Below the pieces are notes generated by a model. The model was not told where the DNA came from. It ran no database searches and saw only the letters and a program-made list of their open reading frames with translations. DNA of 64,000 bases from Alphaproteobacteria bacterium BRH_c36 (GTDB lineage: Bacteria > Pseudomonadota > Alphaproteobacteria > Rhizobiales > Hyphomicrobiaceae), in assembly GCA_001516065.1 (NCBI GenBank), contig LOEV01000075.1:19051-83050 (forward strand), read 5' to 3'. Shown here piece after piece: positions 39,729-49,184 of the stretch; position 1 is the stretch's first letter, and every line of letters starts with the position of its first letter. Made by a program: the position numbers and the translations under genes.

Positions 39729-40732
39729 TCCTGCCAAGCGACTCGGTTCGATCTGGTCGCCAGATCAGGGAGTTGAGCCATGGCAGGCAACCGCATCCAA
39801 TTTCAGAAGGGTCTCTCGGAGGCCCGTTTCGCGACCCTCTACGGGACGGAAGACCTGTGCCGGGAAGCGATCGCGCAGTGGCGCTGGCCCGATGGGTTCG
39901 TCTGTCCGGCGTGCGGCTCGTCGGATCATTGCATCGTTGGCCCGCGCAAGCTCTTTCAGTGCAACGCGTGCCGGCGGCAGACGTCGCTGACGGCGGGCAC
40001 GATCTTCAACGCCACCAAGGTGCCGCTGACGACCTGGTTCCGCGCCATGTATCTCATCACGCAGACCAAGCAGGGCATCTCCTCGATCGAGCTTGGCCGA
40101 CGCCTCGGGGTGACGCAGACGACCGCCTGGAAGATCAAGACCAAGCTCGCCGAGGTGATGCGCATCGCAGGCGAGAAGGACAAGCTCTCGGGGCGCATCG
40201 AGATGGACGATGCCTATCTCGGCGGCGAGCGGGGCGGCGGCAAGACGGGTCGCGGCAGCCCCGGCAAAAAGCCGATCGTCGTGGCGGTTCAAACCGATGA
40301 GAAAGGCCGGCCGCGACGCATCAAACTCTCCCGCATTCCGCGTTTCAAGCGGGCCCGCGTGAAGAGCCTTGCCAAGCGCATCATCGCGCCGGGCGCGACG
40401 GTCCTCACCGACGGGCTCGCCTGCTTCCGAGGGGTGGCCGACGCCGGCTATATCCATGTGGCGATTCCCACGGGCTCGGGCCGCAAGGCCGCTCGCCATC
40501 CTGCCTTCAGGTGGGTCAACACAATGCTCGGCAACATCAAGAGCGCCATTACCGCAACGTACCGCGCGCTGCGCAAGAAGCACATGGTGCGCTACCTGGC
40601 GGAGTTCGAATGGCGCTTCAACCACCGCTTCGATCTCGCCCAAATGATCCCGGCTCTCGGTCGTGCTGCCGTCGCCACCAAACCCGCCCCTTACTCGTGG
40701 CTCAAGATGGCTGACTATGGTGCGTAATCAGG
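39701..40732 (+). mobile_element. IS1595-family insertion sequence with 8-bp target duplication
   Basis: TIRs CCTGATTAGGCACCA and TGGTGCGTAATCAGG; exact AAATCTCT at 39693-39700 and 40733-40740. Confidence 0.92.
39780..40727 (+). CDS. IS1595-family transposase
   Basis: N-terminal Zn ribbon CPACGSSDHC...FQCNACRRQTS and ISXO2-like DDE core. Confidence 0.93.
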   Translation: MAGNRIQFQKGLSEARFATLYGTEDLCREAIAQWRWPDGFVCPACGSSDHCIVGPRKLFQCNACRRQTSLTAGTIFNATKVPLTTWFRAMYLITQTKQGISSIELGRRLGVTQTTAWKIKTKLAEVMRIAGEKDKLSGRIEMDDAYLGGERGGGKTGRGSPGKKPIVVAVQTDEKGRPRRIKLSRIPRFKRARVKSLAKRIIAPGATVLTDGLACFRGVADAGYIHVAIPTGSGRKAARHPAFRWVNTMLGNIKSAITATYRALRKKHMVRYLAEFEWRFNHRFDLAQMIPALGRAAVATKPAPYSWLKMADYGA

Positions 40733-40832
40733 AAATCTCTTGACCCGACGAATCCTCGTCTGCGTTAGCTTGGCCGGTCCAATTAAGCTCTGTTACTTGT
40801 CAATACAGAATACGGAACGTTGGAGAAGGTTC

Positions 40833-41141
40833 ATGAAAAGCGTATTGAAGATTCTCGTCATCCTTGCAATGGCGACACCATTCGCCCCAACTGCTTCACT
40901 AGGGCATAAATTGAAGTGGAGAGCAGGCGAATCACGTCAGGTTGGCTATGGCCACTGTGCTAAAGGCCCTTGCATGAGACGAACGTGCTGGGCACCAGCA
41001 AAGCCGCATTCTCACGCTGTTGGACAGATCGTGATTGATCGAATTGGTGCGCCGGAGTGCTGGCGTGACACTGGTCCCTCAAAGAGAATTGAGGGCTTCT
41101 CATCCATTCGGGATTGGTTTGCGCGGCAGACCAGGGAGTAG
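40833..41141 (+). CDS. small secreted Cys-rich protein, 'CAKGPC' family copy 2
   Basis: GESRQVGYGHCAKGPCMRRTCWAPAKPHSH...IVIDRIGAPECW. Confidence 0.75.
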   Translation: MKSVLKILVILAMATPFAPTASLGHKLKWRAGESRQVGYGHCAKGPCMRRTCWAPAKPHSHAVGQIVIDRIGAPECWRDTGPSKRIEGFSSIRDWFARQTRE

Positions 41142-41257
41142 GCCGCATCCTAGATCAACATATGCTCAACTACCTAGCATTGGGTATCCGATTTATTCAT
41201 GCTCACGCTGGGGCGGAGACGAACTTAGACCGGCGAATTTCCCCGGGGCGGTCATGA

Positions 41258-42157
41258 CTAGCCGACTTCATCTGCATCGCTACAGCCATGTCGGTGGCAT
41301 TCGAGCTCGAGCGTCGAGTGAGTGATTCCGAATTCTTGATTGAGCATCGATTTTACATTGGCTTTTACGCTGTCTGCGCGATCCCAACCGCCTTCGACGA
41401 TCCTTAGATGCGCGTCTAGTGCACTACGGTTTTCGTCCATCTGCCAAAAATGCGCGTGATGGATATCAGCAACTCCGTCGATTGTCTTGATCCGCGCGAT
41501 CACATCCGAAGTTACGATATCCGGTGGGCTGCCAAGCATGAGAATGCGAATGACCGGGCCGATTTCGGTGAAGGATTGCCATAGCACGTAGGCAGCAATC
41601 ATCAGCGTGACGAGGGGGTCGATGAACCGCCAATCATACAGCAGGATCAAAGTGCCTGCCACGATGACGGCTATAGATCCCAATGCGTCTGCCACATTAT
41701 GCAGAAACGCGGCTCTCATGTTCACGCTCGTCTTGGATAGGGCGTATGTCAACATTGCTGTTACAGCGTCCACGACGAGCGCAATCCCTGCGATAATGAC
41801 GACGAGCCAACCATCTACTCCTTGTGGTTCAATGAACCGCATAATCGCTTCATAGACGAGGTAAAGACCGATCACGATGAGCGTCGTATAGTTGATGAGA
41901 GCGGCGACAATCTCGACTCGGCCATAGCCGAACGTCATAGCTCCGTCAGCAGGTCTCCGAGCAATTTTGCGTGCCCCGAATGCAATAATCAGCGCAATCG
42001 CATCCGAAAAATTGTGTAATGCGTCTGCAATCAAGGCGAGGCTTCCCGCAAGCACACCGCCCACCACTTGCGCGACCGTCAAGCCGAGGTTGACGATCAC
42101 AGCAAATAAGACCCGTCTATCGCCTGCGTCTTGGCTAACGTGGTGTTGATGTCCCAT
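41258..42157 (-). CDS. cation diffusion facilitator (CzcD/DmeF-type)
   Basis: CDF fold: LIADALHNFSDAIALIIAFGARKIA..., FLHNVADALGSIAVIVAG. Confidence 0.92.
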   Translation of the reverse strand: MGHQHHVSQDAGDRRVLFAVIVNLGLTVAQVVGGVLAGSLALIADALHNFSDAIALIIAFGARKIARRPADGAMTFGYGRVEIVAALINYTTLIVIGLYLVYEAIMRFIEPQGVDGWLVVIIAGIALVVDAVTAMLTYALSKTSVNMRAAFLHNVADALGSIAVIVAGTLILLYDWRFIDPLVTLMIAAYVLWQSFTEIGPVIRILMLGSPPDIVTSDVIARIKTIDGVADIHHAHFWQMDENRSALDAHLRIVEGGWDRADSVKANVKSMLNQEFGITHSTLELECHRHGCSDADEVG

Positions 42158-42470
42158 AAATCCGATCTCATGCCTTAGAGCAGATCAATTATTAGTCTTG
42201 GTTGAACGACCCAAGCACTGAACCCGCTTATTTTATCCTCACCCACTATCTTCGATTCGAAGAGTTGGTCGATCTGAACTTAACCCATGATAGCTGACGA
42301 AGCTTCATTTAATTTATGGCCCCCTGTCTAGCGTGGTGATGTTTCTCCTGGTCAAGCGCGTTGACGTCTTCGTGATATTGAGCCTTGGAACTCGACGGAC
42401 AGATTGGCCTTCAATATACTTTCGACAATCGCTTGCCTTGATATTTGCGTTTTATGGAAAGGAAACTTGC

Positions 42471-42938
42471 ATGCGCCTTATCAAATCGGTAGCAGCTGTC
42501 GCGATTGCATTCATTACAATCGCGATTGGTTCTCCCAGTGCTCACGCTGCGCCAGTCGTCGAATTGCTGACAACATCGGGATGCGCATGCTGCGAACTTT
42601 GGGCTAATAGAATGCATAAGGCGGGCTTTGTGGTCGAGATTAAACATTTAGGAATGGGCCAACTCGTTCAAGCCAAGTTGAAAGCCGGTGTGCCAATCCA
42701 GCTGTCCGCCTGCCATACGGCGAAGGTTGGCGGATATGTAATAGAGGGGCATGTGCCGCCGGCTGATGTTCTCCGTCTTCTTTCGGAAAAATCGGAAGCA
42801 AAGGGTCTCATTGTTAAAGGCATGCCCATTGGTTCGCCCGGCATGGAGTCGGGCAGTCGCCGAGAGGCTTATGATGTTCTACTGCTTCAGGCGGACGGAA
42901 CTTGGAAAACGTATGTGTCATATTCAGCATTGCCATAA
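42471..42938 (+). CDS. DUF411 metal-binding protein (copy 2)
   Basis: TTSGCACCELWANRMHKAGF and LSACHTAKVGGYVIEGHVPPADVLRLL. Confidence 0.9.
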   Translation: MRLIKSVAAVAIAFITIAIGSPSAHAAPVVELLTTSGCACCELWANRMHKAGFVVEIKHLGMGQLVQAKLKAGVPIQLSACHTAKVGGYVIEGHVPPADVLRLLSEKSEAKGLIVKGMPIGSPGMESGSRREAYDVLLLQADGTWKTYVSYSALP

Positions 42939-43059
42939 AGCATGTCGTGTATTCTTTGCCCAACAGTGAGACTGGGTCCCGATCACTAAGGCTTTCCCGA
43001 GCGTCGAAGCAGGCAGTGAAACGGCGAGGTCGTTATACAGCCGCCTATTGACAGGAATG

Positions 43060-43404
43060 CTAGTCGCCAAGAAGGCGCCGGCGTTCCTCGAATTCCTCTT
43101 TGTCGATCTCGCCGCGCGCGAAGCGCTCCTTGAGAATATCAAGCGGCGTCTTCGTGAGTGGGCCGTGCGGCGGCAAACCGTGCCCTTGCCCGCCCAACCA
43201 ACGCAGCAAAGAAACGACCACTACGACCGACACGGCAATGAATACGATCATCATAATTGGCCCGAAGAACCAACCATGCCAGCCGTGCCAGGGATATGGC
43301 CCAGGGTATTGAGGTGTTTGCTGAGCGAGGGCGGCTGTAGAGATCGAGACAACAACCGCCGACGTTGCTGCCGACGTCGCTGAACGAAGAGTAATGCGTG
43401 TCAC
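43060..43404 (-). CDS. SHOCT-domain membrane protein (copy 2)
   Basis: TM segment plus LDILKERFARGEIDKEEFEERRRLL. Confidence 0.82.
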   Translation of the reverse strand: MTRITLRSATSAATSAVVVSISTAALAQQTPQYPGPYPWHGWHGWFFGPIMMIVFIAVSVVVVVSLLRWLGGQGHGLPPHGPLTKTPLDILKERFARGEIDKEEFEERRRLLGD

Positions 43405-43428
43405 TATCCGATCCTCTCACAAATTCAT

Positions 43429-44046
43429 CTATTCCGCCCTTGCGGGAGCTGGAAAACCGGCACGCATGGCTGCGATGATTTTCCAAATCTCGTCTTCAGC
43501 CAATGCCTCCTTGAACTCAGGCATTGCGCTACCGACGGGAGTGCCGCCTTCCGAAATCGTCCAAAAGAGATAAGGATCATTGTACATAGGCATCCCCATC
43601 ATGTGAGCGATGTTTGCCGGAGGCGGATTGAGATCGCGCCCAGCCTCGCCATCACCGTATCCTTGGGTGCCATGGCATGACGCGCAGTTGGCAGCATAGA
43701 GTGCGGCCCCTTCAGCAACGGTTGACCCGGATTGGCTGAAAGCGCTGACCTTGTTGCGATAGGTTGACGGAAGACCGTTTCGCATGACGTATCGATGGCG
43801 AATCATGCTGGGCATTCCACGACGCGTCCCATGGCCCATGCCGCGGTCCATGCCTGGTCCATCCCCCATCCACGATCCGCAACAATCTTGACCCATCATT
43901 GGTCTGTTGTCTCGGGGCATGTTTTCTTGCTGCCGGTCGGACTGCCCTTGTGCCATTTGCGGTGTTAGCAGCAAACCTGCGATGCAGAGCACGATCGCAG
44001 CGAGGCCGGTGATCTCGGCGACCGAGTGCCTTGAAGAACCTTTCAT
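43429..44046 (-). CDS. c-type cytochrome (copy 2) with Met/Gly-rich N-terminal region
   Basis: CASCH haem motif; signal-like N-terminus; start refined. Confidence 0.82.
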   Translation of the reverse strand: MKGSSRHSVAEITGLAAIVLCIAGLLLTPQMAQGQSDRQQENMPRDNRPMMGQDCCGSWMGDGPGMDRGMGHGTRRGMPSMIRHRYVMRNGLPSTYRNKVSAFSQSGSTVAEGAALYAANCASCHGTQGYGDGEAGRDLNPPPANIAHMMGMPMYNDPYLFWTISEGGTPVGSAMPEFKEALAEDEIWKIIAAMRAGFPAPARAE

Positions 44047-44127
44047 TTTACTACTCCAAAAACTGGTCCAGATTTCCCAGAACACGCTCTTCAATTCTTT
44101 CTACTCGACAGCAAACACGGATCGCGA

Positions 44128-44634
44128 TTAGCCTTCCTCTGTTTCCGAATTCTTTGGACCGCCCAAACCCGATTGCGGGCGACTTTCAGATCGAAGGGAC
44201 TCAATAATTAGTAGCCCGGCACCGCAAACGATCGCAACATCGGCCAAATTGAATGCAGGCCAACCGCTACCAACCGGGCGAAAGCCCAGAAAATCGATAA
44301 CCGCCCCATGTCGGAACCGATCCAAAACGTTGCCGAGCGCACCACCAATTAATAGTCCGATGCCAATAACTTGAAGCTTACGCTGTGAGCGCCACATCCA
44401 GATCGACAAGCCAATCGCCATTGCAATGCCGATTGAAGCGAGTGCCCCCCAATGGGCCTCACCCGCAAATAAACCGAAACTCACGCCGTAATTGCGAACG
44501 AGTACGAAGTTGAAGAACGGGAAAACTTCAATACCAGCCTGCAAGGACGTGGTTGCAAGTGCGATGCCCTTGCTGATCTGATCTATGCCGAAGGCACAAG
44601 CTGCAACGACAAAACCGAGCGCGCGATAAGTCAT
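44128..44634 (-). CDS. lspA: signal peptidase II (LspA-like)
   Basis: GIDQISKGIA, NYGVSFGLF, GGALGNVLDRFRHGAVIDFL, FNLADVAI. Confidence 0.92.
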   Translation of the reverse strand: MTYRALGFVVAACAFGIDQISKGIALATTSLQAGIEVFPFFNFVLVRNYGVSFGLFAGEAHWGALASIGIAMAIGLSIWMWRSQRKLQVIGIGLLIGGALGNVLDRFRHGAVIDFLGFRPVGSGWPAFNLADVAIVCGAGLLIIESLRSESRPQSGLGGPKNSETEEG

Positions 44635-45503
44635 GCGGCCTCCTTGAGATCGGCCGTGGCATCTCGAACAATGATCCAAGAGGATTGAAGAAAGAGGCCG
44701 GCGATGACGGCAGCGACAACGAGGTCGGGCCAAGCCGCCCCGGTCCAGGCAACCAGAGCGGCCGCCACCACGATAGCAACATTGCCGATGGCATCGTTAC
44801 GTGAGAACAGCCAGACGGCGCGGACATTTGCATCACCATTCCGGTGGGGAACGAGGGCCATAGCAGCCAGAATGTTCACGACGAGCGCGATGAACCCAAA
44901 GGCGCCCATCAACTCGGCTTCCGGTTGGTTAAAGACCAACACCCGGTAGGCCGTGCCAACGAGAACCGCCAATCCCAGCGCACCGAGAAAAAGACCTTGG
45001 ATCAGCGCTGAGCGGGCTCGCCACACGAGGCTCCAGCCGATGGCGAGAACACCGAGAAACGTAATCAAACCATCTCCGAGGAAGTCCAATGCATCGGCTT
45101 TGAGCGCCTGCGAACCCGCAATGAAACCGCCGTACATCTCGATGATGCCATAACCGACGTTCAGCGCGATCACGATCCAAAGCGCGCGCCTGTACTCTGG
45201 TGTGATGTGGCACTTGGCTGCTGCGCGATTATTGGTCTCGCTTGCGGCTGGGGCGCCAGGAACGTCGAGCCGGTCGATATGGTAGCCGATGGCCGAGACC
45301 ACGCGTTCAACCTCTGCGAGCCCAACAGCCGGTTCGTCTGAGCGCACCGTCATGATTTGACTGGCAATGGAGACTTTAACGTCGTCGACGCCGGCTGAAC
45401 GAACCGCCTTCTCGATTTTGGCAGCGCAAGACGGGCAATCCATGCCGGTCACCCGGTAGCGCACAGGCAGGGTCAAGGTCGCTGTTGTCGAGCCGTCGTT
45501 CAT
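44631..45503 (-). CDS. HMA domain-CDF family fusion cation exporter
   Basis: N-terminal VTGMDCPSCAAKIEKAV (HMA) followed by CDF transmembrane domain. Confidence 0.88.
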   Translation of the reverse strand: MNDGSTTATLTLPVRYRVTGMDCPSCAAKIEKAVRSAGVDDVKVSIASQIMTVRSDEPAVGLAEVERVVSAIGYHIDRLDVPGAPAASETNNRAAAKCHITPEYRRALWIVIALNVGYGIIEMYGGFIAGSQALKADALDFLGDGLITFLGVLAIGWSLVWRARSALIQGLFLGALGLAVLVGTAYRVLVFNQPEAELMGAFGFIALVVNILAAMALVPHRNGDANVRAVWLFSRNDAIGNVAIVVAAALVAWTGAAWPDLVVAAVIAGLFLQSSWIIVRDATADLKEAA

Positions 45504-45599
45504 TTGTTTCGCACCGTCGGGGCTGTTCAAAGGGGCTCATTTTTGCTAGCGCACGCACGATTTCCACGAGACCGTTGCATCAAGCTAAGTGCCGGCGTA

Positions 45600-45622
45600 G
45601 CATCTATAGTGACTAGAGATGC
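45600..45622. promoter_or_regulatory. MerR-family operator (CadR/PbrR/ZntR-like)
   Basis: Dyad GCATCTATAGTGACTAGAGATGC between divergent HMA-CDF and MerR genes. Confidence 0.75.
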
Positions 45623-45634
45623 AAGGGCAAATTC

Positions 45635-46033
45635 ATGATGCAAGACATCACGATCGGACAGTTAGCGCGCGAGACCGGCTGCAAGATCCCAACGATTCGA
45701 TACTATGAGCAAATTGGATTGTTGCCCCAGCCCCGCCGAACTGCTGGAAACACTCGACGTTACGAGGCAAACCACGTCGCACGGCTCGGCTTCATCCAAC
45801 ATTGCAGGGAACTGGGCTTCGCGCAGAATGCAATCCGAGAACTTCTCGCGCTGACAGATCAACCTGACGAGCCATGCGAGGCCGTAACAAAAATCGCCGA
45901 AACCCGCTTGGCCGATTTGAAACGGCGTCTTGCAAGATTGGAAGCGTTGAAATCAGAACTGGAGCGCATGATCGGGACCTGCGCTGGAGGCCGCGTAAAG
46001 CAATGCCGCATTATTGAAGCTCTAGCACATTAG
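45635..46033 (+). CDS. MerR-family regulator (CadR/PbrR-like)
   Basis: ITIGQLARETGCKIPTIRYYEQIGLLP; C-terminal MIGTCAGGRVKQCRIIEAL. Confidence 0.88.
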   Translation: MMQDITIGQLARETGCKIPTIRYYEQIGLLPQPRRTAGNTRRYEANHVARLGFIQHCRELGFAQNAIRELLALTDQPDEPCEAVTKIAETRLADLKRRLARLEALKSELERMIGTCAGGRVKQCRIIEALAH

Positions 46034-46220
46034 TCGCGCGCCGATTGTGTGAAAGAGACACGCGACGATCCCGAGTTGCCCGGAGTTCGCATCCTGTAGC
46101 CCAGCATAGTGAGCCGACTGCTCTACAATTCGTCGCAACTCCACACACGATGTGGCTTTTCGCTCAGGTTCCCCGTACACACGAATTTTGGACGCGCGTA
46201 AAACTCAGGATTGAAGCGCT

Positions 46221-46448
46221 ATGGCGACAACAGAAAAAGCTGTTCGGCTCAAATCAGATATAACGTGTCCCCATTGCGGGCACACTGAAACGGAGACCAT
46301 GCCGCTTGATGCCTGCGTTGGCTTCTATCCGTGCAAGGCTTGCGGAGAAATGCTTCGACCCAAGCAGGGAGATTGTTGTGTCTTTTGCAGCTACGGTACA
46401 GTGCCCTGTCCGCCAATTCAAACAGATGGCGCTTGCTGTCTTAGTTGA
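46221..46448 (+). CDS. GDCCVxC-type Cys-rich protein (copy 2)
   Basis: ITCPHCGHTETETMPLDACVGFYPCKACGEMLRPKQGDCCVFCSYGTVPCPPIQ. Confidence 0.85.
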   Translation: MATTEKAVRLKSDITCPHCGHTETETMPLDACVGFYPCKACGEMLRPKQGDCCVFCSYGTVPCPPIQTDGACCLS

Positions 46449-46925
46449 AGCAAAGAACTATTGAAACTGACCATTCCCGGCTGTCCACCATCGACGGAAT
46501 ATGTCTTCTCAATCCCACAACCGGAAGAAGCTCAGCGAAGATTTTTTGACAACTTCCTATGGAACTCCGGGTCATCTTCGACCGGCAGCTCGCTCTGCGC
46601 TGGCAGCCGACGTTAGTCGGAAAGCTGCCGTCCGTCACAGAATTTTCCACCGACGAAGTTGCGCCGCAGCAATTTTGCGCGTCCCTAGAGGCGTCTTTGT
46701 GGCTGGAAGAACACGCCACATCTGATCGTCCTTGTTCGACATGAGCCGCAGTTGGCCCAAGACGTCGGGCCCTTGGAGATTGACGGTCGGTCGATCCCAA
46801 TAGCGGCTGTCGAAAAGAGCGTAGCTCCGTGTGCGTCGTCGCCGGTCTCATGGGTCCGGAATCGGGGGACCAGCGGTCGCGCGCCGTTGCTGCATCGGCA
46901 GAGCCCCCGTGCTCTGCCTTAGTGC

Positions 46926-47572
46926 TTAGATGTCGATCTTCTCGGCGATCTCGATGGCGTCGTCGACCTCAATGCCGAGGTAGCGCACAGTGCTTTCGAT
47001 CTTCGAATGACCGAGCAGAAGCTGGACCGCCCGCAGATTTCCAGTACGGCGGTAGATCAGCACCGCCTTGGTCCGACGCAGCGAATGCGTGCCGAACTTC
47101 GCCGGATCGAGCCCGATACTCGCCACCCACTCCTGAACGAGGCGCGCATACTGACGCGTCGTAAGGCCGGCGCGATCGCCAGACCTGCGAACAGGAACTG
47201 ACCGGGCTTGCGACCCGTCAGCCGCAAGTAGTCGTCGATGGCCATGCGCGTCTGGTCGGTCAACTCAAACCGCACGGGTCTGCCGGTCTTCTTCTGCCGG
47301 ATCGTCGCGCGATCCATGGCGTATCCGCTTGGCGCCACGTCATCGACGCGTACGGCGACGACGTCACAGCCCCGGAGTTTGCTGTCGATGGCGAGTTTGA
47401 ACAGGGCCAAGTCTCGCTTCTTGCCCTCGATCTGCAGCTTGGTCCTGATCGACCAGACGTGGCTTGGCCGCAGCGGCGGCTTGGCGCCGACGAGCTTACC
47501 CTTGTTCCAGGGTATGCGGGCGGGCTTGGCCGGCGCGTCGGTGACAATGGTAGTAGTCTTATCGTCTTCCAT
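46926..47572 (-). pseudogene. tyrosine recombinase/integrase, frameshifted
   Basis: Upstream frame ends in ...GRKPGQFLFAGL; downstream frame carries THSLRRTKAVLIYRRTGNLRAVQLLLGHSKIESTVRYLG; frame change near 47180. Confidence 0.75.
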
Positions 47573-47843
47573 GGTCTGTCTCCTTGGTTGAGAGACAGAT
47601 GAGCATGCACCTTGAACAACCTAACCTGCTGATCTAATGACGGCTTTCTACCTAGATCTTCCGTGCGACGGTTAACGCCCGTCGATTCTGACCCAACTCG
47701 GAAATGCATAGGTTTTGCTTTAATCCGTTCTTGATTTCTGCAGTAGATTCGATTTCAGAAATCGAGAAGCACGCGCCGAATTGTCCAAGCCCTCTCAATG
47801 CCAGCGCCTTCAAGCTGGCTGGTTTTCTCACTAGACAGGCGCC

Positions 47844-49181
47844 ATGTTCACCCCATTCCGCAATACTACGTATAGACGCCTGTTCACCGCCCAGGTCATC
47901 GCGCTTGTCGGGACCGGCCTGCTGACCGTCGCACTCGGCCTTCTAGCTTACGAGCTTGCTGGCGCTGATGCAGGTCTTGTTCTCGGCACAGCGCTCGCCA
48001 TTAAGATGATCGCTTATGTTGGCATTGCTCCTGTCGTTGGCGGCTTTGCGGCCCTCTTGCCGCGCCGACCGTTCTTGATCGCCCTCGACCTCGTGCGCGC
48101 CGCCATCGCCCTCCTGCTCCCGTTCATCTCGGAAGTCTGGCAGATATATGTGCTCATCTTCCTGTTGCAGGCTTCGTCCGCAGCGTTCACGCCAACATTC
48201 CAGGCGACGATCCCCGATATCCTGCCGGAGGAGCGCGAATACACAAAGGCGTTGTCGCTGTCGCGGCTGGCCTACGATCTGGAGAGCCTGATCAGCCCCG
48301 CGCTTGCCGCTGCGCTGCTCGCAGTCATCAGCTTTCACTGGCTGTTTACAGGCACGGCGATCGGATTCGTTGGATCGGCACTGCTCGTCGCTTCCGTGAC
48401 GCTGCCGTCGGTTGTGACGCAAACGCAAAAATCGGGGTTCTTCGAGCGAACAACACGTGGCTTGCGCAATTACCTTGCAACGCCACGACTGCGCGGACTG
48501 TTGGCACTAAACCTTGCCGCAGCAGCGGGCGGCGCAATGGTGATTGTCAATACGGTGGTTTACGTGCGTTCAGTGCTCGGGGGCGACGCAACTGACGTTG
48601 CATTTGCGTTGGCGGTATTTGGAGCAGGCTCGATGATAGCAGCCCTGGCGCTTCCTTCGCTGCTTGAGCGACGAACGGATCGCACCGTGATGCTCACTGG
48701 CGGTCTTGGTATTATCACCGGACTGGGCGGCTTTAGCGCCCTTTCAGTGGTTGCACCGGCTGGATGGTGGGCGTTGTACGCCACTTGGCTGCTCTTGGGA
48801 GTGTCGTATTCGGCGATCCTCACGCCAAGCGGGCGCCTATTGCGTCGCTCGTCGAACGAGGATGGTCGGCCGGCCCTGTTTGCTGCACAGTTTGCGCTAT
48901 CGCATGCATGCTGGCTTATCACCTATCCGATGGTCGGCTGGCTTGGAGCAACCACCAGTTGGAGCATGGTATTTCTTGTCGCCGCCGCATTCGCCGGCGT
49001 GGGAATTGCGCTCGCGGTACTGGTCTGGCCCGCAAACGATCCCGAGGTCATCGAGCACAGCCATCCAGACCTGGGCCCGGAACATCCCCATTGGCGCGAG
49101 CATGCGACGACAGGGGAAAGGCGTCATGCGCACCGCTTTATCGTCGACGAACATCACCGCAACTGGCCGGGCAGGGCGTAG
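47844..49181 (+). CDS. MFS transporter with His-rich C-terminus (NreB-like)
   Basis: 12-TM MFS body; C-terminal EHSHPDLGPEHPHWREHATTGERRHAHRFIVDEHHRN. Confidence 0.8.
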   Translation: MFTPFRNTTYRRLFTAQVIALVGTGLLTVALGLLAYELAGADAGLVLGTALAIKMIAYVGIAPVVGGFAALLPRRPFLIALDLVRAAIALLLPFISEVWQIYVLIFLLQASSAAFTPTFQATIPDILPEEREYTKALSLSRLAYDLESLISPALAAALLAVISFHWLFTGTAIGFVGSALLVASVTLPSVVTQTQKSGFFERTTRGLRNYLATPRLRGLLALNLAAAAGGAMVIVNTVVYVRSVLGGDATDVAFALAVFGAGSMIAALALPSLLERRTDRTVMLTGGLGIITGLGGFSALSVVAPAGWWALYATWLLLGVSYSAILTPSGRLLRRSSNEDGRPALFAAQFALSHACWLITYPMVGWLGATTSWSMVFLVAAAFAGVGIALAVLVWPANDPEVIEHSHPDLGPEHPHWREHATTGERRHAHRFIVDEHHRNWPGRA

Positions 49182-49184
49182 CGG

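Noticed and set aside
46441-46925. Several overlapping ORFs on both strands
   Set aside because: No coherent protein family; probably degenerate intergenic sequence next to the decayed integrase.
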